From: CAYPNF01 sp964411985
GTDB lineage: Bacteria > Verrucomicrobiota > Verrucomicrobiia > Limisphaerales > J093
DNA length: 28,218 bases
Assembly (NCBI GenBank): GCA_964411985.1
Contig: CAYPNF010000086.1
Coordinates: forward strand, 1 to 28,218
Direction: 5' to 3'
A model generated the notes under the pieces. That model was given only the letters and a program-made list of their open reading frames with translations, was not told the origin of the DNA and made no database searches. Shown piece by piece: positions 1 through 10,300 of the stretch (the stretch's first letter is position 1; each line of letters opens with the position of its first letter). Both the position numbers and the translations under genes were made by a program.

Positions 1-39
1 CACATTCAACCCAAACCAGAAGCCGCGCCGCCGCCCAAA

Positions 40-69
40 ATGAGAACTGCTGCATTCCACCACTATAAC
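40..69 (+). promoter_or_regulatory. Weak sigma70-like promoter candidate for the first gene
   Basis: A TATAAC hexamer at 64-69 resembles a -10 box. ATGAGA at 40-45 matches 4 of 6 bases of TTGACA with an 18-base spacer. It would give a leader of roughly 135 nt before the ATG at 213. The match is modest and no other element supports it. Confidence 0.25.
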
Positions 70-148
70 CTTGCTAGCTCCAGCTCTTTTGTGATATCAA
101 GGCTCCTTAAGTCTTTGGTTTGGCTCTCCCGAGGCCTTTCTCGTTCTG

Positions 149-170
149 GCAGATGGTCGGCACCATCTGC
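149..170 (+). promoter_or_regulatory. Perfect 9-bp stem-loop in the 5' leader
   Basis: GCAGATGGT (149-157) and ACCATCTGC (162-170) are exact reverse complements separated by a four-base CGGC loop. The hairpin ends 42 bases before the preferred ATG at 213, and the best SD-like stretch, AAGGAGAG at 189-196, lies between them. No U-tract follows, so it is not an intrinsic terminator. It could be an mRNA-stabilising leader hairpin or an operator dyad. If translation started upstream at 120 it would be coding, but that extension has no signal-peptide character. Confidence 0.45.
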
Positions 171-212
171 AAGGGTGACGGATACCTGAAGGAGAGTTAC
201 TACTGGAATAAT

Positions 213-3122
213 ATGATGAAACATTACCTAGCCAGAACATCCGCTGCGGTGGTGGCCTCGTTCTGCCTTGCCAGTCCGCAGTTGTCTACGGGGTTTGCGG
301 CAGCCGCCGTGAGCGTGCCGGAGGACTACGCTACCACTCAGTTCTCGGGAACAAAAGGCACCATGAAGGTCGGTGCCCACCAGATGCCCGGGGGCATGGT
401 CCGCACGACGTCTGGCGATGATAACAGCATGGCTGCCCTGGAAACTGAACTGCAGAACGGGATCATCGATCCCGCTACGAGCCTGCCGGTGGTGAGCGAC
501 GTGGATACCAGCTTGGTTCTCCTGGACCCTGGGGTGGTGAATTTCACACAGACTCCGGTCGATGGCGGGTATTTCAATGGCTCCAATACTCCCGATTATC
601 CGGACAATACCATGCCCGGAGGCGTCATGGGCAACGAGTACGCGCTTCAATTTGTCGGGTTTGCCGAGTTGAAGAAGGGGACGTATCGCATGTTTGTGAA
701 CGGCGACGACGGCTTTAAGCTCTCATTTGGACCCAACGCGCTGGACGTCCTCGGCAAGACCGTGGGCATTTTTGATACCGGCCGCGGGCACACTGCGAAC
801 GCGGATCCTGCGGGGTTCGAGTTTGAGATTACCAAGGACGGGGTCTATCCGTTCCGTCTTATCTTTGGCCAGGGAGGTGGGGATGCCAACGTCGAGTGGT
901 ATGCCCAGGACATTGCTACCAGTGAGCGTTACCTGATCAACGCCCCTGTTTCCCAGGCCGTCAAAACCTATCCTGAGGGTCGCGGCCGTGCGTACATTCA
1001 ACAGTTCCTGCCCTACCCCGGCACGGTCGGGGTGGACATTAAGCCGACTTTGACGGTCGCTCTGGTGGACGATTTGACCACCGTCGTTGACAGCTCGGTC
1101 AAGGTTATCCTGGACGGCGCGGAGGTGACCGGGCTGAAAAAGACCCGAAACGGTGGTAGCCTCACCGTAACCTGGACCCCGCAGGCCAGCTATCCGGTCA
1201 GTTCCAAGCACAGCGGCCAGTTCATCTTCGCTGAGAGTAATGGATTGTCCCGAACGAATGACTTCTCCTTCACCATCAAAGGGTTCCTGCCCACAGATTT
1301 GCCGAGGGCCTCGTTCTGGATCGAGATCGAAGACTTTGACTACGGCGGCGGCCAGTACGTGGCTGAGGCCGACAATGCCATTGGCACCAGCGAGACTCCC
1401 TACCTGGGAGGCGGGTATTCCGGGGATACGCTTCCCGCCGGTGCCATTCACAACACGGATTATCACCGGGCCGATGTAGGACCGCTCGATGGTTCCAACC
1501 CGGGTGGTTACGTCTACCGGACGGATATTCCCGCCTGGATCGACGAAGGTGCCCTGAAAACGGACTATTTCGTTCCGATGGGCGGTTACACCGGCAACAC
1601 GGTAGGCAACACCCGACCTGGGGAGCACACCGTCACTGTGAATTACAGGACAGGTTGGTCCGGTGGTTCCTGGTATAACTACACACGCCAACTCCCCACG
1701 GGTATGTACGCCGCATTCTTGGCAGGCGGGCACTGGAGTGACGCTCCCGCCGACAACCCCGGTTCGGTGAACTGTACCCTCGACAAGGTGGTCTCCGGCG
1801 TAGGAACTCCTACTCAAACCTTGGTGCGCCTTGCTGCGGTCAATGACTCCCAGGTGGTCGGGACCGCAGATAGACTGTTGCCCTTGGTAGGAGCCGATGG
1901 TGGTCTCGCGGTTTTCAAACTGGGAGGCAAGACGACGTTACGGGTCAGCGACTCGGCTGGGGACATCGACTATCTTGTGCTGGCTCCGCAAGCAGGTGTG
2001 CCGCCGAAGGTGGTTGAGGCAACGCCTGCCAACGCCTCGGTGGTCTCTCCCAGCGTTCCCATCACCGTCAAGATCGAGGATTTCAGCACCGCCGTAGTCT
2101 TGAACACAGTAAAGCTGACCCTTGACGGACAGGACGTGACTGCCCAGGCCAAACCTACGAAGACGGCCGACATCACTTCGATGCTGTATACGAACCCTGC
2201 CCCCTACGCGGTGGGCAGTTCGCACACCTACATTATCCAATACTCGGACAACGGGACTCCGTCTAAGACCTATTACACCACCAACGTGTTCGTGGTCAGC
2301 CCGATGGGCGTACCGAACCAGTTCGTGATTGAGGCCGAAGACTTCAATTACGAAGGCGGCAAGACCAAACCCGAGGCGAGCGTGATGCCCTATCTGGGCC
2401 TCGCTTACGAGGGACTGAACGCGGTGGTCGATATCGACTACTCGAGTTTGGACACCATCGAGGCCGGTCAGGGCTGGGTTCCTGTTTATCGGACGGGCGA
2501 TCCCGTGACGGATGGTTCGACTGCTCCTTTGAACGTGAACGGTGGCATCGAAGCCAGCCGCGGAACTTGGGAAGTAACCACCAACTACAAGATCGGATGG
2601 GTGGGTGGTACCGACTTCTACAACTACACGCGCACCTTCCCCGCCGGAACCTACAACGTCTACTCGGGGCAGTCCGCACAGGGGTATGAGCTGAGCGGAA
2701 CGATGGAACTTGTGAGTAACCCTACCGCTCACAACGCCAGCCAGAACCGGGTGTTGATTGGCTCCTTCCAAGCTCCGGAAACCGGCGCTTGGGGTCGAAA
2801 CGCTCTCACCCCCATGAAGGACGCCGATGGCAACATCGCGACCGTCAACCTGAGTGGCACACAGACCATCCGGTACAACGTCACCAGCGGCGACTTGGAC
2901 TTCTTCCTCTTCACGCCCGCGGCTACCACCGATGCGCCCAAGATCACGAGCGTGAAGGTCGATGCCACCGGCAAAATCACCATCGAATGGACTGGTGGTG
3001 GCACACTGCAATCGGCCTCGTCCTTGACCCCGCCTGTGCAATGGCAGGACGTCATGGGCGCTACGAGCCCCTATACCTACACCCCCACCGGGGGGCAGAT
3101 GTTCCAACGGATCAAGAAGTAG
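213..3122 (+). CDS. Secreted PA14-like / Ig-like / tandem carbohydrate-binding-like protein
   Basis: The frame is open from 120, but the signal peptide begins at the double Met at 213/216 (MMKHYLARTSAAVVASF...), so 213 is chosen, giving 969 aa. Domains in order: a PA14-like beta-sandwich at ~100-234 (with FVNGDDGFKLSFG); an Ig-like domain at ~272-357; a CBM6/35-like module at ~368-591 starting IEIEDFDYGGG; a second Ig-like domain at ~597-695; a second CBM-like copy at ~704-902 starting IEAEDFNYEGG; and a C-terminal 'FYR-type' module at ~907-969 ending FQRIKK. The two CBM-like copies share the YNYTR...P.G.Y core and end in D(I/L)D(Y/F) motifs. No catalytic domain is recognised. It is probably a surface polysaccharide- or glycan-binding protein. 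It stands alone, followed by a strong terminator. Exact domain family names are uncertain; export and modular architecture are fairly sure. Confidence 0.82.
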   Translation: MMKHYLARTSAAVVASFCLASPQLSTGFAAAAVSVPEDYATTQFSGTKGTMKVGAHQMPGGMVRTTSGDDNSMAALETELQNGIIDPATSLPVVSDVDTSLVLLDPGVVNFTQTPVDGGYFNGSNTPDYPDNTMPGGVMGNEYALQFVGFAELKKGTYRMFVNGDDGFKLSFGPNALDVLGKTVGIFDTGRGHTANADPAGFEFEITKDGVYPFRLIFGQGGGDANVEWYAQDIATSERYLINAPVSQAVKTYPEGRGRAYIQQFLPYPGTVGVDIKPTLTVALVDDLTTVVDSSVKVILDGAEVTGLKKTRNGGSLTVTWTPQASYPVSSKHSGQFIFAESNGLSRTNDFSFTIKGFLPTDLPRASFWIEIEDFDYGGGQYVAEADNAIGTSETPYLGGGYSGDTLPAGAIHNTDYHRADVGPLDGSNPGGYVYRTDIPAWIDEGALKTDYFVPMGGYTGNTVGNTRPGEHTVTVNYRTGWSGGSWYNYTRQLPTGMYAAFLAGGHWSDAPADNPGSVNCTLDKVVSGVGTPTQTLVRLAAVNDSQVVGTADRLLPLVGADGGLAVFKLGGKTTLRVSDSAGDIDYLVLAPQAGVPPKVVEATPANASVVSPSVPITVKIEDFSTAVVLNTVKLTLDGQDVTAQAKPTKTADITSMLYTNPAPYAVGSSHTYIIQYSDNGTPSKTYYTTNVFVVSPMGVPNQFVIEAEDFNYEGGKTKPEASVMPYLGLAYEGLNAVVDIDYSSLDTIEAGQGWVPVYRTGDPVTDGSTAPLNVNGGIEASRGTWEVTTNYKIGWVGGTDFYNYTRTFPAGTYNVYSGQSAQGYELSGTMELVSNPTAHNASQNRVLIGSFQAPETGAWGRNALTPMKDADGNIATVNLSGTQTIRYNVTSGDLDFFLFTPAATTDAPKITSVKVDATGKITIEWTGGGTLQSASSLTPPVQWQDVMGATSPYTYTPTGGQMFQRIKK

Positions 3123-3144
3123 GAACTCGTTTCCATCGCAATTC

Positions 3145-3178
3145 AGAGAGACCGGAGCGATCCGGTCTCTTTCTTTTT
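3145..3178 (+). terminator. Rho-independent terminator
   Basis: A perfect 10-bp stem, AGAGACCGGA (3147-3156) and TCCGGTCTCT (3161-3170), encloses a GCGA loop and is followed by TTCTTTTT. It begins 23 bases after the stop codon of the first gene. It lacks a T-tract on the minus strand, so it serves the plus-strand gene only. Confidence 0.92.
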
Positions 3179-3445
3179 GTGTTTCAGCGCACCCCCGAAT
3201 CCGAGCCCTCCTTGCCGCGAGCGCTGCAATCCATCACCAGGTGTTGGTCAGCGACGCAGTGGACCCGCGCAGACACGCTGGACCGATTCGTTCCCGTCAG
3301 CGAGGCCTAAAGACCTGGATCATCTGGAGCACTTGCCGCTCAGTTGAGATGCCGACGAGCCATTTCAACAAGATCTATCCAATCATTCTTTGGAGAGCCC
3401 TGCCCTACCAAGCGAAACTGGTGTTCGACTGAGGAGGTGACAAGT
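3179..3445. other. Convergent intergenic spacer with no recognisable gene
   Basis: Together with the terminator this is a 323-base gap between two convergent genes. Short open frames exist (for example 3241-3432, plus) but show no family resemblance, signal peptide or SD. No hairpin with a T-tract was found for the minus-strand operon ending at 3446. Confidence 0.5.
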
Positions 3446-6400
3446 TCAGTGCCAGCGTACCCTATAGAAACGCGAGGTTTGGCCAGGGGAGGAAAAATCC
3501 GAGAATTCAAAGGACCCTGGCGCGACCTCCGTAGCGAAACCTGAGTCCTCCCACTGCTTCAGGTCGCTCGATGACCAGAGGGAGTAATGGGCGCCCGGGG
3601 AGCCCAAGAAATGAAGTTTCCATTGGTTTTCAGTTCCGCGGCTGATATGAAGCGACGGAGGCCGAGCGATGTCATCATCCTGAATCACGATCCTGGTGGC
3701 TGCGTTTTTGCCCCAGACCGCCCCCCCCAAAGGAGGCGCCACATGGATGAAGAAGACCTCCTCCTCCTCAACGAGCGCGTCGTCGAGAATGGACAACGTG
3801 ATGAGCTTTTCCGTGGCATCGCCATCGGGAAACTCAAGGACTCCGGACTGAGTTTGGAAGTCATGGCCTGGGAGCGCCGAGCCGCTCGCAGTGGAGTAAG
3901 CAACTCGGACCGTGCCATGGGTTGCCCCCTTACGGTGGAGGGCGATGCTGACGGTCTTGTTGGTTTCCTTGGTGACGATGGAGGCGGAGGAGAACTCGAT
4001 CGCGCCGCCGGCCGCCTGCGGGTCATTATGAAGCCGCTCCAAGGCCCGGCCGAAGAAGGGCCCGGAGGTGCCACCCAACAAGATGCCGCCATCGCTCTGC
4101 AGCGCCAGGTGCCAGAGGTAATTCGGGAAGGCCGCCGCCGGGCGGAAGCTGGGGTCGAGCGAACCATCCGGGTTCAATCGAGCCAGGGCAAGCTCAGGGC
4201 CTCCCTGCACCCGTACATCTCCGCAGAACAGGATTTTGCCATCGGCCTGGATGGCGGCGGCCGCTACCGAGTTAAGAAAGTAGTCCAAGGCCTGGAAGGC
4301 AGGGGTGAAGTCAGAGTCGAGCGAACCGTCCGGGTGGAGCACCGCCAAGCCAAGGCGGGGCCTGCCATTCACGACTGTGAACGAGCCGTTGAGCAGGATA
4401 TTTTCATTGGCGAGAAGGCGGATTCCTTGCGCACGACGGTTTAGTTCCGAGATCGGGCTGAAACTTCCGTCGATCTGGCCCTCCCTGGTCAAGCGTAGCA
4501 CACACTCGCGTAGCGCTCCATTTGTGCTTTGCAGGGTCGCACCGATCAGAATGCGACCGTTGGGCTGCACCGTGATGGCGTAGGGTGCGGCGGCTAGGGT
4601 GTCGCCGCCGAAGTGGTAATCCGGCTGGAACGTGAGGTCATAAGAACCATCCTCGTTGAGCCGGTTCAGCGCGTTGGTGGTGGTCTCGTAGCCGCACTGG
4701 AATTGCTGCACCGCACCGATGAGGACTTTTCCGTCTGGTTGCACGGCCATCGCGGGATGCAGCATCGGGCCGGGGACCGTAGAATCGAGGTAGAAAGGGT
4801 CGAAAGAGCGGTCTTCGGATCCATCGGCCGCCAACCTTATGATACGAGACGAAAGCCCCAATCCATTGCCCACGTAGATTCTGCCTTGCGCATCGACCGC
4901 CATGGCCAGGATTTCGTCGGTGAGGCTGTGCCGAAAAGAGGTGTCGACTGAGCCATCGGGAAGGTAGCGTACCAAGGTGGGGAGCCAGGTACCGTTGGTG
5001 GGGCTCCCATCGCCGCGTATCAGAATCCTGTCTCCCGGGCAGAGTTCCAGTTGATTCACCCGGTTGCCCGGGACGGCGGCGGTGAACAGGACATCAGGGT
5101 ATCCTGCGCCGTCGTCGCTGATGACGGTGATGGTGCGCGTGTCGCCATACGGAATAACCAGAGCGCCGGCGGGATGGCTGATGCCCACTTGGAATTGTTC
5201 GAGGTCTTCGGGCACATCATCGTCCAGGATGGATACCGTGATGCTTTGTTCCGTTTGTCCGGGTAGAAAAGTCAAGGTGCCCGTGCTGGCGACATAGTCC
5301 GTTCCCGACTGCGCGGTGAGGTCTTTCGTCGAGTAGTCCACACTTACCGTATTGTTGGTGCGACCCCAGCGCGAGACAGGGAGAACGAGCTGACCGTCTT
5401 TTTCCGTTACGGTTCGATCGCTGCCCAGCGCCACCAAGCTCACGTCATCGGTGATGTGAACCGTGAGGTTGCTGATGGCCAGGGAGGCTCCCCCCGTGGG
5501 CGAGCGGAGTCGGATCGTGAAGGTCTCGTCGCCTTCCACCAATAGGTCGTCATTCAAGGGTATAGAAATGAGGGCGTTGGTCACGCCGGGCGCAAAAGTG
5601 ACCTTACCCGACTGCGAGGTGTAATCGGAGGGCGATTTGGCCGTTCCGTCCTGGCAGGAATAGGAGGCCGACACCATGGCATTGGTGAGCCCGAAGCGAA
5701 AAACGCGGATGGTGGCCATTCCATCCGCTTCCTGGGCCGCGTCCACGTCGTTTTGGAATCCGATGGCGACGCCGTCTTCCAGAATGTACGCCGTGGTTTG
5801 TCTCTCGCTTCCCAAGGTCGCTCCGCCCGTGGGAAAGGACAGGTCTACCTGAAATGCTTCCCACCCATAGGGACCCTCGACCAAGGCATCGCTCACGATC
5901 TTCACACTCAGGTAATTCGTGGTCAGCCCCGGCGGGAACACCAGTGTCTGGGTGGTCTCCATGTAATCCGAGCCAGGGAGGGCCGATCCCCAGCGAGTAG
6001 CTGCGACTACGGAGACGGTCCCGGCACTGCCCCCGTAACGGCAGACCGGAATTGCCATCTGCCCGGCAGATTCGGGAACGGAGTTGCTGAGAGACAGGAA
6101 CTCAAAGCGCCCTGGCGAGTTGGTATTGTCATTGTGCAACCTGGCGAGATAGGAAGGACCCGAATTCAGCGGGGTGAAATAGCCTCCGACCAAAACCGCC
6201 TGGTCCGCCTGGAGGGCGGCCGAGGTGAGAGCGAAACCACCCAGATTGCCCGGGTCGAAATCGCGGTCCAAGGTCCCATCCGGATTCATCCGGGCCACGC
6301 CTCGCCGCAGCAAACCCGTCACCCGCTCGAAGTAGCCAGCGACCAGGATCCTCCCATCCTGCTGGAGGATCAAGGAGCTTACATCTCCTTCAACGATGGG

Positions 6401-7288
6401 TAGGGCAAAGGTGGAATCCCAGGCTCCATCCGGCATGAGCCGGGCCAACCCGCCGTTCCTTCCGATGACGATGCGTCCGTCCGGTTGGACGACCAGTGCG
6501 CTGACGGCCCAATTGGTGAAACTCTGGAATGTCCGATCCCAGGATCCATCTCCATTCAGACGGACCAGACCTGCTCCCACGGCGGTGCCATCGATGGCCT
6601 GAATGCTGCCGCCCAGAAGAATACGGCTGTCCGGTAACTGGACCAGGCAACGGAAAGTACTATTGGCGGAAACCGTTCCACCCGGCACCGAGACCCACTG
6701 GAAGGCTTGGAGCGGCGTGAAGTTGGTATCCCTGCTGCCATTGGTTTCGAGGCGGTCCACGCTGTCATCGGAGGCGGCCAGAATCTTGCCGTCGGTTTGG
6801 AGGGCCAAGGCGTTCAGGGAGGAGAAACTGCTCAGGGCGGAACGAAAGGTTGGGTCCATGGTTCCATTGGTTTCCATCCTGACGATCGACGCCCAATTGT
6901 TCGTTTCCACTTGGAGGGATCGTCCACCCACCACGATCTTTCCATCGGGCTGAAGCAGCACGGTGTTGACCTCGGGAACCTCGCCCAAGGCCGGGGCGAA
7001 GCCTGGGTCCACTGTCCCGTCGGGGTTCAACCTGGCGAGGGCATGACGTTCCAGGCCTTCCACAAGCCGGAATCCCCCCCCGACCAAGGCTTTGCCATCC
7101 GGTTGAACGGCGAGGGCATTGACGTAGTAACTGAGCATCGGATGGTAATTTGTGTCGAGGGCCCCAGCTTGGCCGAGACAAGGGTGGGGATCCCAGACCA
7201 GCAGGAGGCATCCGATCCAACCCCAAGCCATGCGCATCCAGGGCTGAGAGTGGAACAGGGACAAACGGTTGATGGTTCGTTGACTCAT
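3446..7288 (-). CDS. Secreted delta-60 repeat (beta-propeller) / Calx-beta surface protein
   Basis: Start chosen at 7288 (MSQRTINRLS), because a hydrophobic segment (WGWIGCLLLVW) and a signal-peptide-like cleavage region follow. The frame extends to an ATG at 7378 that overlaps the upstream stop as ATGA, but the extra 30 residues are Arg/Cys/Pro-rich and unlike coding sequence. The protein is 1280 aa. Layout: seven delta-60 repeats (QPDGK(I/V)xVGGxF...RLNPDGxxDxxF) at ~58-385; three Calx-beta domains at ~395-505, 508-615 and 618-726; seven more delta-60 repeats at ~745-1088; a fourth Calx-beta at ~1097-1206; and an FYR-type module at ~1210-1280 ending RFYRVRWH. Delta-60 repeats are predicted beta-propeller blades; Calx-beta domains bind Ca2+ in some proteins. 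It is the last gene of a five-gene operon. Role inferred: surface adhesion or matrix; no enzyme motif seen. Confidence 0.85.
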   Translation of the reverse strand: MSQRTINRLSLFHSQPWMRMAWGWIGCLLLVWDPHPCLGQAGALDTNYHPMLSYYVNALAVQPDGKALVGGGFRLVEGLERHALARLNPDGTVDPGFAPALGEVPEVNTVLLQPDGKIVVGGRSLQVETNNWASIVRMETNGTMDPTFRSALSSFSSLNALALQTDGKILAASDDSVDRLETNGSRDTNFTPLQAFQWVSVPGGTVSANSTFRCLVQLPDSRILLGGSIQAIDGTAVGAGLVRLNGDGSWDRTFQSFTNWAVSALVVQPDGRIVIGRNGGLARLMPDGAWDSTFALPIVEGDVSSLILQQDGRILVAGYFERVTGLLRRGVARMNPDGTLDRDFDPGNLGGFALTSAALQADQAVLVGGYFTPLNSGPSYLARLHNDNTNSPGRFEFLSLSNSVPESAGQMAIPVCRYGGSAGTVSVVAATRWGSALPGSDYMETTQTLVFPPGLTTNYLSVKIVSDALVEGPYGWEAFQVDLSFPTGGATLGSERQTTAYILEDGVAIGFQNDVDAAQEADGMATIRVFRFGLTNAMVSASYSCQDGTAKSPSDYTSQSGKVTFAPGVTNALISIPLNDDLLVEGDETFTIRLRSPTGGASLAISNLTVHITDDVSLVALGSDRTVTEKDGQLVLPVSRWGRTNNTVSVDYSTKDLTAQSGTDYVASTGTLTFLPGQTEQSITVSILDDDVPEDLEQFQVGISHPAGALVIPYGDTRTITVISDDGAGYPDVLFTAAVPGNRVNQLELCPGDRILIRGDGSPTNGTWLPTLVRYLPDGSVDTSFRHSLTDEILAMAVDAQGRIYVGNGLGLSSRIIRLAADGSEDRSFDPFYLDSTVPGPMLHPAMAVQPDGKVLIGAVQQFQCGYETTTNALNRLNEDGSYDLTFQPDYHFGGDTLAAAPYAITVQPNGRILIGATLQSTNGALRECVLRLTREGQIDGSFSPISELNRRAQGIRLLANENILLNGSFTVVNGRPRLGLAVLHPDGSLDSDFTPAFQALDYFLNSVAAAAIQADGKILFCGDVRVQGGPELALARLNPDGSLDPSFRPAAAFPNYLWHLALQSDGGILLGGTSGPFFGRALERLHNDPQAAGGAIEFSSASIVTKETNKTVSIALHRKGATHGTVRVAYSTASGSALPGHDFQTQSGVLEFPDGDATEKLITLSILDDALVEEEEVFFIHVAPPLGGAVWGKNAATRIVIQDDDIARPPSLHISRGTENQWKLHFLGSPGAHYSLWSSSDLKQWEDSGFATEVAPGSFEFSDFSSPGQTSRFYRVRWH

Positions 7289-7374
7289 ATTCCGGCAGGG
7301 GGTCGGGCTCGCGCCATGGGCGTAGCGCCGTGTTTTGGGGCAACTTGGCCGGGCTTCGCTTTGGCCGCAACGCG

Positions 7375-10300
7375 TCATGGGTACGTCGTCGTAATCCTGA
7401 AGAACTTGCGCGAATCCTGACCGAATGCCGGCCAGTCGAACGTGGCTGGAGCGTCGCCCATCGGGATGTTGATTAGCGGCACCCAGTTCTGCAGGTCATC
7501 CGATACTTCCACGACCGCTCCCCGGCCGTCCAGTCCGTCCACCGTAAACTTGGGGCTGCTGGCATCGAGGGAAACCGCAACGTGGAGGGGGAGAAACCCA
7601 ACGCGGACGTTGAGTTGGAAGTTCTCGTTGACGGGAGGCCCAGCGACGCGGAATCGGTACGCGGTGCCAGCTTCGGCCCAGAACCGACGGTGCTCGCCGG
7701 AAACCGTGGTGAGTGGAATCGGCGAGACGGAGGTCAATGATCCTCCCGTGTAGACCTGGACTTTGGTTCCATAGTTGGCCTGAAGTTCCACCGAGGCCCA
7801 GTCGCTTCGCGCAGGAGTCCACGAGTGCCAAAGCGAGACCCAACCGGTGGTGCCTGGTCCGAACGACGGTTCGCCAGGCTCGGCGCTGGCCAGCCAGAGG
7901 GAGTCGGAGATGCGAGTCTCAGGTTGTGGCGCTATCTCTGCCCCGGGGAAACGGTCACCGGCCTTGGGGGGCAGATAGTCCAAATGCCAGTTCATGGGCC
8001 CATCCTGGAGATAGGGTGCGGCCAAGGCGATCTGATACACTTGCCCTCCAGTCACCCGATAATGCGGGTTGGTCCACGGGTTGGGGGCATAGCCGAAGTC
8101 CGGGGGAAACACTTTGGAAGCCCTCACAAGGCTGGGGAGTGACTCTCCCAGGTAGACCCCGAAGCTCACCTGAGGCTGTGCGCCAGCCGCCCGCAAAGCC
8201 AGGATCCCATCCTTGGGCGCAGTCCACCGCCACCAGGCGGTATAGGGTGTAGTCTCCTCACTATGCTTGGGTTCCCCTGGTTCGGTGGTGGCGAGCGTCA
8301 GCGACGCGGGCACATCGAGTGGATACCCACTCAGGAGAATGGAGTGATCGAAGTTGTCGTTGATGGGGGGCGTCAAGAAATCCAAGGATACCTGGTAGGT
8401 CCAAGCGTAATCGGTGGAACCGATGGCGATTTGGTATTGTTCTCCTTCCACCACAGGGGCGGAAACGAGGTTGCCTCCGGCGGGCTTGCTGATCTCCACG
8501 AGTTCAGCCAGATCCGTGCCCACATAGATATGAAGCGCGGGAACTGAGTTGGAGGGAGTCAGCATCAGCCGACCGTTGGCAGGTGCGGTCCAGGAGTACC
8601 AGACGTGAGCCCGGGTGACGGGTCCTTCCGGGTTGGCATTGGCAAAGGTCAGACTGCCGGCGAGCAGCGCATGTGATCCAGAGACCGGCACCCGGTTTGC
8701 GTAGAACCCATTGCGTGGATTCACCTGTAGGAACGCAGAGGCGGTGGCCGCGGGGGATCCATCGCGGAGAATCACCTTGGCCTGGAGCCAGGGCTGTCCA
8801 GCTTCGGTCGGGCGCCAGGAGAAATCGGCCATGGGTCCTGGCGCTGAACCGATCAATTCGCTGCCATTCCATAGCTCGATCGCGGCGATGTCTGCGGCCA
8901 GTTCCGTGCTGACGACTTGGATGTCCACGGTATCGCCCGTCAGCACCGGGGTTTGAGGCAGTCCGCGGATCGCAACGGTGGTGAGGGAGAGTTGCAGAAA
9001 AACAGCGGTATCCTGGCTGCTTTCGCCGGTGACGGCAATTCGGTAGGTTGTACCCCGCTTCACGTCATATTCGGAAAGCGTGCCTGGGGATGGACTGACG
9101 ATTTGCAGGCCAGTGGGGGAATCGCCGGTAAAAAGAAGGCACTGGAGGCCGCCGGAATAAACAACCAGGTGTCCATCGGCAGGAGCCTGCCACACGTGCC
9201 ACAGGGAGGAAGTTCCCCCGAGTTCCACCGGATCATTCGTCTCGTGGGTGCCCGCGTAGGTGTTCTCCTCCAGTTGAACGAGGCGCCCCTTAAGCAGCGC
9301 AGGGGAGAGAAAGTCGTCGTTGGCCGGCCGCACTTGAATGGACACGGGATGGCCGATGCGCTCGATTCCCGCCGAATTGATGCCTGAAACCTCCACCCGA
9401 TAATACCCCGGGCTCAGGTTTGTCAGTTGATAACTACAGGGAACCTCGAGGTTATTGATTTTGAATTGGCTCGAAGCGTAGCTCGGGGGTGGATTTTCGC
9501 GAAACACCTCCAGACTCAGGTTGGTGATGACTCCGTCCAAGGCAGGATCCGGGAGCGGGACCAGGATGTGAGGCAGTTCAGGGAGTTTCACCACGGTGTC
9601 TGACGCAGGTGACGTAACCTCGAGGGAAGTCAGGTCCAGATCCATTTGCGCTGGCCCGAGGGTGTCCGTCAACCTCAAGAGCTGCCAGGGAAGCCAAGAG
9701 TTGAGCGCGCTATCCAGGAGCAAAGCATAATGCTGTTTCTCGGTGGTCCGGAACCAAGCCGTGGTTCCTCCCAAGTAGCCTAGCGTTTCGCCGGTGCGGA
9801 TCGGGAATCCGTCCGCTCCCACGGTGAAGGCAGAGGCGCAACTATCTCCCCGAGGTCGGACGCAAGTGAGGCGTGCCCAGGCGGCGCTTGGCGACTCCCA
9901 GTCCCACCAGATCGAACACCCTGCAAAGCCCACCCACTGTTCCTCGCCAGCTTCGGCGGTCGCAGCGGCATTATCCGCTTTCCAATGGAGGGGTACACCC
10001 GTCAACGGCGTGCGCTGAGCATAGTTGTCGTTGGAAGGTGGGGTGAGGAGACTATAGTGCAAGCTGAGTTCAGGGGCGGGGACCTGGCTGCTTAGCGCCT
10101 GGATGAAATAGGTAACCCCATTCGTGACCTCGAAAGCGACGGGAGTGAAGCGGATCCCCCAGTCCGGATCCACAGCGCTGGTGAACACCCGCTGGAGATT
10201 GGTCAAGGTGGTGCCGACATAAGCGTTCACGGTGGGAAACTGGTAGTCGAAGGGAGACAGATTGTCGCTGGCAAAACGGTACTTGAAGAGTCCATCTCCA

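Noticed and set aside
723..3107. Long open frames antisense to the first secreted gene (723-1817 and 1938-3107, minus)
   Set aside because: They mirror a well-supported gene with signal peptide and domains; their translations are Arg/His/Gly-rich with no family features, as expected for GC-rich antisense frames.
3241..3432. 63-codon plus-strand frame in the convergent spacer
   Set aside because: No SD, homology, signal peptide or codon bias; lies just beyond a strong terminator.
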